Positions 56,157 to 64,000 of a DNA stretch of 64,000 bases are shown here, piece after piece. Both the position numbers and the translations under genes were made by a program. Under the pieces are notes generated by a model, which made no database searches, was not told where the DNA came from, and worked only from the letters and a program-made list of their open reading frames with translations. Each line of letters opens with the position of its first letter. The first letter of the stretch is position 1. Source of the stretch: Chloranthus sessilifolius (lineage: Eukaryota > Streptophyta > Magnoliopsida > Chloranthales > Chloranthaceae); assembly GCA_021018995.1 (NCBI GenBank), contig CM037590.1:80756097-80820096 (forward strand). Reading direction: 5' to 3'.

Positions 56157-57941
56157 TGTTGTTGCCTAACATGTGCCTTTTTTATGTGTTTTGAATGAAC
56201 TAATTAATGAATATTAAGTTACATAATTTTAAATTATGAAAGAGATATCAAGACATTGAGGGCTAACAATAGCCTGCAAGATCAGGGCCAATTGTAGTAA
56301 GTTTTAAAAGTAAGTATATTAAAGATCGTCCACGAGAGAATTTGTCGAAATATGAGATAGACCTCAGATCCGTGCTACCAGATCTCGGCTCTATAATTAT
56401 CTAGAAAGCGATAAAAAGAGAGTGTTGGGTTTTGTCACGTTTAACTAAAAGCAAATAAAGAAAAGAACTAACTAATCGATCCAGATCCAAGTTGGGGAAG
56501 TGATTAAAATAAATCAAATGGAGAAATAATAACTTTACGTGATTTCGCCTTTGAATTTTAATGGAGAATCAACTAAACAGAGTTGATTCAATCTTCATCG
56601 GCTACCAAAGACAGGATGTAAGAGAAATAAATCTGAATTAAGGAAGGGTTTAGACTTATGGTTATGATCTTCACTTAAATGGTCACAGATCATCCAATAG
56701 TTGTTGACCTATCCTCAATTGAACATGAACATCGCAAGTCTTTGTGAACTAGGTTACCAACGCTAATTCGTGACAGAGTAATGAATCAAGGGAAATTGCA
56801 TGCAAAGTAGTGAATCTAAAGGAGTCTAATGCACTAAGGTGATCAATAAGAACCCTTGACATGAATCCAATGGAGAAACACAGTTCTGAAACCTTTTAAA
56901 TTCAATCTTACAATTACAGAGCACGGCTTAGATGTACCCTCGGACTTGCGCCTTGAATCCAATCTCCTTGAGTTACAAATAGCTCTCGAAACTCTCAAAA
57001 GCAAATACAAAAGAAGCTATTAGTGCAGACAAGCTATCGACCGAAAGCGGAAATAGAAATGAACTCAAAACTGGATGCCACAATTGGGCAAATGTCTTCT
57101 ATTTATAGCTTCCTTGATCCCTTGCACAGGTAATTGACCAATCGAAGTGTTCAGATCTGGATTGCCCAATGGCGATTGAGCACGGGATCCAGATCTGCCG
57201 CCAATGAAAATGCTCGATCCGTTCACCAATCAGCTAGAAGCATCAATTTTATGGAATTCAAAAATCTGTTTGAGCTTCTAGAAGTTCCCGCCAAGTAATC
57301 CAAACTTTGAGCGCCCACATGGGGAAGAATATGCCGTGGGATCGTGCCTTAAATCTTGCAGAATGTTCGTTGTCTTTTAATTGGAGTGGGGCGCGTGGAG
57401 AGCTTCCTAAAATACCCTTTGAACGAGCTGTAATTCTCCAAAATGCCGTTTAGCAGAGTTTAAGGGCCTTTTCAAAGCATTTTGGCTCGAAGTTCTTTTC
57501 GCAAAGGACTTTGGCTTGAAGTTCTTTTAAAAGGACTTTGGCTTCAGAAGTTCTTTTCGCAAAGGTAAATCTTCTATTCGAACAGCCTATTTGCAGTTTT
57601 ATTCCCTCCTCGCTCAGAATCTGGTTCTTTGCGAATTGTAAATATTCTTTGCGAATTGAGCTTTAACTTGATTTCTTCTTTGCGAATGGATCCCTCTTCT
57701 TCTTCAGGTCTTTTCTTGCTCTTTTAGGACCTTTTTAGCCATTGCTGAGGCTATTTCTTTACTCCCTCTTTGAGCTTGACATGAGTTGTCAGCTTTTTGA
57801 TCATTTTAGGATGCTTTTTGGACTTGGAACTGTCTAATTGGTTAGCTGTAAAATGCACACTAAAGCACTTATTTAGTCTTCTCAAGGGTCTTTCAAAGCT
57901 CATGTTTAGGGGTGAAAAATGGTATTTTTCACTACTTAACA
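56157..57941 (-). repeat. 5' LTR of element D (right copy)
   Basis: 1785 bp with the same ends as the left copy; TATA box at 57101-57109. It differs from the left copy by dozens of 1-6 base indels (for example near 46150/56370 and 46970/57190). Confidence 0.93.
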
Positions 57942-57946
57942 ATACT

Positions 57947-59236
57947 GCGATGGGACTTGGGAGATTTCTTCCTTTCTTTTTTTTTTTGTGGCAGGCGCTG
58001 GCGGTCACCAATGTGATGTAATGTCTTAGGGGAGTAATGGGGGAGTGATGCCGCGATGGGACTTGGGGATTCTCCCTTTCTTTGGCTGCGTGTTGGATGA
58101 GTCCTTGCGAGACATGGGGATTCTGACAGGATGTTCATGCTGGAACTTGGCATTGGTCGGATGCGAGGGGACATGGGAGGAGTCCCGAATCTTCATGCAT
58201 TTTTGTTGTGACAGTGGTGTCTAGTGACTCTTACGTAGTGAGTAATTCGGGAGGAGACCTCTTTGCTTTGGCGATGGGACATTGGTCGAGCTTTCTCCCT
58301 TTTTTATGTGGCGTGACAGGTGTTGTTTGAGCTTTTCGAGTAGTGATGTTTGTGATGGGATGTCGGCTGAGTGTAGTTAGCGGCGAGATGCTGGTTTGAT
58401 ATTTGCGCGATAGGTATGTCCTATTTCTTTTTGTGGCAGATCTTGGGTTATGTAAGATCGTGTTGTCGTTGCGCCATGATTGGCTTTGTTTTTTTTGGCT
58501 TCTCACGAGAGGGTCATGTGGTGGCATAATTGATTTATTGTGATGGGGCGTGTGTGTGCAGGGTTACGTGATCGGGTAGGGGTAAGTGGAAAGTGATTCT
58601 GATCGTGAGGAGCCGAGTAGTGTGCTGGTTGCTTTTACTGTATCGCGATAGGGGGTGTTATTCGTGTCGGTGATATGTGTGTCTTGTAGCGATGGGACAG
58701 GGAGTGCTATCAATGCTTCCTTCTCATGTAAGGGTACGCGATGGGACAGGTGAGTTTTGACCGCGATGTGATAAAAAGGTGTGAGGGTGAGCTTTCGTCC
58801 AAAGTCAGGTATTGCTCGCCTATTTTCGGGCGTGCGATCTCAAGCTTGTGAGCTGTTTAAGCGTATGTGAGTTTACGTGTGATCATATTATGCGTTATAA
58901 TTGAAGCGCGTGATCGAGGCATCACCAGGTCTGTGTATGGGCGACCTTTCATATTGTGCAGCTGGAGTGGGTCATTTAATAGGCTTGAGCAGTCTATAGT
59001 TTACGCATGATCGGAGCGTCACCGGTCACTGTGCGAGTGACCTTTCATATTGTGCGGTGTGAGTCGGTCGTTTGATAGGGTTGCGCAGCCTATAGCCTGT
59101 GCATGATCGAAGCATCGCGTCATGGGCACGGGCGATGGTTTCATTGAGCACTTGGGTCGTAGCGCGTGTTTTGGATTGTGCGTGGTGCGTGATCGAGTTA
59201 AACGCATATTCTCTAGCACATGATTGAGTCTGTACT
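57947..59236 (+). repeat. CGATGGGAC word array and 96-bp repeats upstream of a TATA box
   Basis: No gene is visible. Variants of GCGATGGGACTTGG recur about nine times from 57952 to 58760, and once before element D near 45908. A roughly 96-bp unit is duplicated (GACCTTTCATATTGTGC at 58943 and 59039). TTACGCG-type words follow. In plus sense the block ends at the TATA box 59237-59246. It is probably the U3 of a plus-strand Tat-type LTR split by element D. Confidence 0.55.
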
Positions 59237-59246
59237 CTATATAAGC
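59237..59246 (+). promoter_or_regulatory. TATA box
   Basis: CTATATAAGC followed by a pyrimidine-rich leader (TTTTTCATTCTCTGG). Flanks resemble those of the TATA box at 61802. Confidence 0.55.
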
Positions 59247-59249
59247 GAG

Positions 59250-61560
59250 GGAGCCTTCATTTGTTTTTCATTCTCTGGTTTAGTCTCAACTTTTAACCTT
59301 TTCTGGATATTTTGTATTCTAAAATTCATGTTTTAGTGATATTGGGTGATCAATTCATCCAATTGGGATGTCGTTTCTTCCTAAGTTTGTTATTTTGCAT
59401 GGTATTCACCCTGAGGTGATGCTCGGCGATGGAATTATTCTGGGAATGGGCGGTATTGGAAATGAGGGCATTAGTCTTCACATCAATCCCTTTTAGGGAG
59501 CAGTGAAGGCAGCATTGAGGAGGCGGTGGTAGAGGAGGTGAAGATGGCGGAAGAGGAAGGTGTTACAAGTGGGGGGATGCGTTCCCTAACCAATCCTCCA
59601 CCTCTCCTTCGGAAGCCTCCGATTGGACGCTCCAAGTCTGGTGGTAATATTTCTATTGCCTCTGATTAGGCATTCTGCTCCTCGGCTTGTGTTGATTTTG
59701 GGTTTTCGATTTTCATTTTGGGTTGTAAGTTCGGTTCTAGGTTTTCGTTTTGGGTTGTAATTTCAGGAGATATGTCTCCGGTGACACTTGTAAAAATTTT
59801 AAATTATAAATAAAGAGGCATTTCTTTTGTATTATTATGCTTGTTTATTGGTTTAAACTTATTAATGGATTAGTTGGATTTATTTGATTTGTTTTAGTTT
59901 AGGATTTAATTCGACTTAGTGTTTATCCTGAGATTAGTTTGTCTTTTATGAAATTTGTTTAGAGGTTTTACTTGGTTCTGATGGGTTTGTTGGAGGCATT
60001 TTTTTGGTCCCTCACAAGTCAAGATCTCATTTTAGAGAGTTTCCTTTTTGAATTTAATGTTTAAGGTATTTTTTTTTAGTCTTTTGTTTGACTTGAGATG
60101 ACACTTGTTAAAAGGTGTGAGTTTTTTCAAAAGTTCTAGATGGTGTTAAGTGTTTGAATCCTATTGGCTTATCTAGGCTTTGGGTTTGTGTTTCTTTGGA
60201 GGGGTAAGTGTTGTGTGTTTATTGGTTTATCTAGGTTGTCATGGATTGTGGGCTTTTAAAGGGGGTATGTGCTTGGTTTTGGATCTGGAAGGGTTTTCAA
60301 AATGTGACACTTGTCACTCTATGGTTTAAGGGGTATGGTTTATAAATGTATGTTAAAGGCTTTTTTTTATTTTTTTTGTGGTTCAAGCTTAGGGTTAAAG
60401 TTTTGGGGCATATATTTTTTTCGTCTTGTGATTTTGGGCGTTTTTGTTCATTAATGTCTTTTCTTCCTCTCTATTTTGTATCCCGGGTATTGATCCCGAA
60501 GAATTGTGATTATTGAGTAGATTATTGGGAATGGATGGGATTGGGAATGCAAGGTAGCAGTAGAATTTCTACCATGCTAAGGGAAGAGGTGGAGGAGAAA
60601 AAGGTGGTAGAAAGGAAACCCATGGATAAGGCATGGTCAGAGTTCTTGTGACCGATGCCTATTTTTCCTTGGTAGGCTCTATGGATTCAGTGTTAGTTAC
60701 TCCTCATTTTTAGGGTTTCCAAGATAAGCTTCCAAAATTGGATCCCGCAGGTCCTGGGTGGCATTCTGTGAGCCACTCTTCCTTTTATGCCGGCTTGGGG
60801 TAAGGGGAAGAGGCTGTCACAGTTAGAATTCGTTCAGGGTGCTTTCCTCCTCCGGACTTCTCCGAGATCTCTAGTTTCTCGAATAAATTCAAATTCGGGC
60901 ATTGCCTGAACGTGTTGATTTTAAATTTCTTGTTTTAAGTTGTATATTCAGAGGGTATGTTCTCGGTGTATTTTGTAATTATTTATTTATTTATGAAGTG
61001 ATTATATTTTTATTTTTTATATTCCACGTGTGGTTATTTATATTTAGTAACTTTTGATTTGGTTGACTTTGTAGATTATTTGACTGGTTTTGAGGGTGAG
61101 GCTTATTTATTTAAGTCTGGTTTGATTGAGTTTATTTATCTTGGATCGGGGCATGTTAGGAGCATTTTTTGTTTTGATTTAGTTTGGGCTTAGTTGGAGT
61201 GTATAAACGATGGGGGCATTTTTTTGTTTGTTTAGTTTGGTCTTAGTTGGAGCGTGTGAGTGATGTTGGGCATTTTTTTTAGTTTAGCTTTCAGGGTGTT
61301 TATTTTCTAGGTTAGGAGTGTTTTTAGATTGGTCTTAACAGGGGCACAGTTTGGGGTTGATAGTGAGTGTCAGAACTTTTCCAATTTAGGGCCTGGGCCT
61401 GCTATTCTGGGCACATTTTTTTTAGTTTCTGAGAAATTGCGTGCTTCAATCCAAGTGCATAAACTAATTACGCGCCAGAATGGGGGCGCGTGTTGCACAG
61501 GGTCGGAAAGTCAAGTGTTGGTGTCTAGTCGTTTAGAATTAAGCGCACAGTTTGGAGCGC
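59250..61560 (+). other. Leader-like region with an internal duplication, no gene
   Basis: Two weakly similar blocks, about 59390-59820 and 60475-60980, share a TCTTCCT start, a GGGAATGGRYGG-type segment and a TGTATTTTGTAA/TTGTAAAAATTT end. A short frame from 59369 (MSFLPKFVILHGI) ends after 42 codons and its counterpart near 60453 (MSFLPLYFV) after 20. AATAAA occurs at 59807. Open T-rich stretches elsewhere. No recognised protein. Confidence 0.4.
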
Positions 61561-61574
61561 AGGATTAGGGCGGT

Positions 61575-61810
61575 GGCCGGTCACTATGCGGGTGACCTTT
61601 GGCATTCACGTGCCACTGGGTGGGCGCTTGAGGTGATTACACATCCAGTAGGATGCGCGTAACCAGGTGGTCGGGTTAGTGTGAGCGGGCGACAATCCAT
61701 TTACGCCCTCAGGGCTAGGTATTTGATCCGAATTAAGCGCAGGTGATGTGGTGCGTGATTGATTTGAGTGCGTGAGTTTACGCGCGCAATTTAGCCGTAT
61801 CCTATAAATA
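61575..61810 (+). promoter_or_regulatory. Promoter-like block of the plant mobile domain gene
   Basis: It contains a GGTCACTATGCGGGTGACC hairpin, also present as GGTCACTGTGCGAGTGACC near 59025, then TTACGCGC and AAGCGCA words, then a TATA box CTATAAATA at 61802-61810 with a TTTCATTTTTCTCGCGC leader. Confidence 0.55.
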
Positions 61811-61980
61811 GTTCAAAAACTTTCATTTTTCTCGCGCTATTTATTTTGGTCTTTGATTCTTTGTTTGCTTGTTTCCTTGTGCTCGAGTTTTCGTGTCTTC
61901 ATGATATTTTATGATCCGGCCGTCTGTTTTGGGCATTGTTTCTTTCATTCTCTTCAATTTTTCGAGCTCTTTATTTTAGG

Positions 61981-62500
61981 ATGGAGGGTGAGAGTGGTGA
62001 TAGGTGTGAATTTACTATTTCTAAGTTGGAGAGGATGATGATGGGGAGATAGGTGAACCTCTGAGGCTCGGATCAATGTTGTTGTCGGGGAGGTGGATGT
62101 CGGGAAGGTGGCTAGAGAGGAGGTAGCGGAGGTTGACCAGGTGGAGGTCAGGGAGGAGGTGCTCGAGATTGAGTAGGGGGTAGTTGAGGATGAGGGTGAG
62201 AGGGTCGAGGGTGAGATACTTGAGGGTGAGAGAGCTGAGGATGCGGCGGAGGAGCACCAGGGTGAGGAGCATCGGGATCGCAGACACTTCCCACTGGAGG
62301 ATTTCTTCGCTCGAGGCTGGGTAGGTTCCAATGAGAAAGAGTTCCTTCATTTTCTTCGGCATTTAGGTTATGACATAGACTTATTAGGCTATGAAAATCC
62401 TTCTAATTTATATCAAACCTATATTGATTATTGGTTATGTGCTCACTCATGCATCATGATCGCATCTGGAGATAGGTCATGTTTCTGTCCAGTTGTTCTT
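61981..62500 (+). pseudogene. Putative acidic N-terminal exon of the plant mobile domain gene
   Basis: The ATG at 61981 opens a short frame (MEGESGDRCEFTISK) that stops after 26 codons. From about 62085 another frame is rich in Glu, Val, Gly and Asp (EEVAEVDQVEVREE), with one stop near 62175, and continues to HFPLEDFFARGWVGSNEKEF near 62290-62350. The reading is speculative: the bias toward GAG codons can arise from a simple repeat, and no splice site clearly joins it to 62654. Confidence 0.35.
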
Positions 62501-62653
62501 ATCATATTTTATGTGTTTGTTATGAATTGTCATTGTGTGTTTGGGTCATATTTCATTTGCCTTTAGCTCTAGATTTGTTTGTCTTTCGTCATAAGTATGT
62601 GTTAGTCTTATTCTTATTATTATTGTTATGTTGGTCGTTGTTCCATTCGATAG

Positions 62654-63972
62654 GAGCCCCTGCAGCTGGCTATCAGCTCGACATGGACCAAGTCTCATAG
62701 TTGGTATCGTGCCTTTTCGGAGTTTCAGCGGGCGCTGTTGGTGTCTTTTAGTTTTAGGCCGATTCTAGAGCTGGAGCCCTTTCAGGTCGATCGTCGCCTG
62801 ATCGCGACGATTCTAGAGAGGTGGAGAGAGAGGCATCAGGCACTTCTCTTTCTGATCGGTATGATATTACCGACTCCAGAAGATTGGATTCGCATTGCTG
62901 ATCTTTATTTCAAGGGTGAGCCGATCAGAAGGCGGATGGCAGCAGAGTATTTGGCAGTGTGTGAGGAGATTTTGGGTGTCCCGTATAGGTCTAGTGGATC
63001 GGGGCCGGGTGTAGTTCGAGTCACTTGGTTCTTTGATATGTTTTCCAGTGGCTTCGTCCCTCCGAGGTGCCATTCAAAGGTAAAGGCATTGTACGAGGCA
63101 CGTTGTGTGGTGGTGGCAGGCCAAGAGCATGTGGTGGAGTCGGGGTTGGCTACAGATAGGGTGCTCTCAGCATTCTTGATGCACTTCCTTGGTGCAGTGC
63201 TCCTTTCTTCTTCGACTGGAGGATGCGTCACCGGGTTGTTTTTTATTATTCCCGGGGATTTAGATCGGATTGCTACCTATGCATGGGGTGCGGCCACATT
63301 GGCGCATCTCTATGATCAACTTTACCGTCAGGGACAGGGGGTCACGACGATCGGCGGTTTCCTTCCCTTCCTCCAGGTGAGTTTTAGTTAATTGGTGTCA
63401 TGAAGTTTTTAGTTTTTTTTTCTTAGTCGTAGTAGTTATTCGGCATTTCTTTTGTTATTGTTTGTTTAGTTTTGGGCGTATGATCATTTCGCTTTTCTTC
63501 ATCTGGGGGTTCCGTTGAGGTGAGGTTCATGTTTCCATGGATGCACATGTGGAGGGAGGCATTGAGGGGTCACCGTTGGTCTTCGGATCTTCAGACTGTG
63601 CGCGGCCTCTTCGAGGATATGCATGTGGGTCATGTATAGACTACTGTGTGTATGCTTCGTGTCATTTTGTTTTAGTCTTTTTAGGTTCTAAGGCTTCATT
63701 GATGGGTCAGCTTGCTTGTTTGGTTGTAGGTGATTTGGAGGCCCTATGAGGATGGGGAGGACGTCGACGTGCCAGTGATACAGTCTGGCCGCCCTTTCTT
63801 TGATGTGGACATATGGGTCCATTGTTTTGAGATGGTGGAGAGGATCCACAGATCTCAAGTAGTACGGCGGCTGGGGCTTGCTCAGGGAGTCCCTCAAGAG
63901 ATTTTCCATAGAGTGGCGAAGAGGATGACCTGCCCTTCTGGCTGGAATTTTACAGAGCGGATGGTGCTTTGA
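62654..63972 (+). pseudogene. Plant mobile domain (PMD, MAIN/MAIL-like) protein gene, three exons
   Basis: Exon 62654-63376 encodes AISSTWTKSHSWYRAF, MLELEPF-like LELEPFQVDRRLI, LPTPEDWIRIADLYFKGEPI and RIATYAWGAATLAHLY, then IGGFLPFLQ, the standard blocks of the plant mobile domain. A GT-AG intron (63377-63469) leads to FWAYDHFAFLHLG. A second GT-AG intron (63634-63729) joins VGHV to IWRPYEDGEDVDVPVIQ, keeping the frame; RIHRSQVVRRLGLAQGVPQE completes the domain and a stop follows at 63972. Within 63470-63633 the frame shifts by one near 63516, so this copy appears broken, unless the base is an assembly error. PMD occurs in host genes and in transposons; the LTR-like promoter suggests the latter. 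The product is probably nuclear; its biochemical role is unknown. Confidence 0.75.
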
Positions 63973-64000
63973 ATGGCTGATTTCAGAGCTGGGGGGACCA

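Larger units (their letters stand above)
45938..57941 (-). mobile_element. Athila-type element D, full length but heavily decayed
   Basis: 12004 bp with LTRs at 45938-47710 and 56157-57941 and a perfect ATACT duplication. Minus order: 5' LTR, primer site, gag, protease, RT, RNase H, integrase, spacer, unexplained segment, 3' non-coding region, polypurine tract, 3' LTR. Coding parts align with A, B and C but are broken every 100-300 bases by 1-6 base losses. The two LTRs differ from each other mostly by the same kind of small indel. No env-like core domain is recognisable. Confidence 0.92.

Overview
The window is plant nuclear DNA made almost entirely of nested, decayed LTR retrotransposons of the Ty3/gypsy superfamily. 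No single-copy host gene is evident. The signs are plant-type Athila and Tat coding domains, primer sites complementary to plant tRNA-Asp, LTRs of 1.8-2.5 kb, 5-bp target duplications and a plant mobile domain gene with GT-AG introns. A flowering plant with a repeat-rich genome is likely; I cannot name the species.

Layout, left to right. (1) 1-9612: element A, minus strand, Athila-type. It keeps gag and an env-like gene but has no pol; its 3' LTR lies left of the window and its 5' LTR is truncated. (2) 9613-9930: a shard of Tat-type gag. (3) 9931-16857: element B, Athila-type, minus strand, cut off inside integrase. (4) 16858-23073, resuming at 39190: element T1, Tat-type, plus strand (protease, G-patch, RT, two RNases H, integrase), with a solo LTR (S1, about 18085-19570) between protease and RT. 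(5) 23074-39189: element C, a full Athila-type element on the minus strand, inserted inside T1 integrase with a perfect CGTAC duplication. Its env-like gene is split by a second solo LTR (S2, about 27587-28827). (6) 39681-44694: T1 3' region with 78-bp tandem repeats, a minus-strand ORF of Tat type, and an LTR-like block (T2) with a remarkable hairpin array. (7) 45938-57941: element D, a full-length but badly decayed Athila-type element with an ATACT duplication, inserted in a repeat-rich non-coding region. (8) 57947-64000: more LTR-like promoter DNA, then a plant mobile domain gene on the plus strand running to near the end.

How the parts work together: in an Athila element the LTR promoter drives a genomic RNA encoding gag and pol, reverse transcription starts at the tRNA-Asp site and second-strand synthesis at the G-rich tract beside the 3' LTR. 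All copies here carry nonsense codons or frameshifts, so they are fossils.

The most interesting signal is not a protein. Almost every LTR here carries, upstream of its TATA box, an array of a short family-specific motif (CGCGAG, YCGATAGGTT, TCAATCGATTGA, ATTTACGATT, CGCAAAGGACTTTGG, CGATGGGAC, TTACGCGC). A similar array recurs inside elements A, C and D just upstream of the env-like gene, and an analogous one precedes the plant mobile domain gene. In the T2 block there is also an array of about ten short hairpins sharing a near-constant 8-nt loop.
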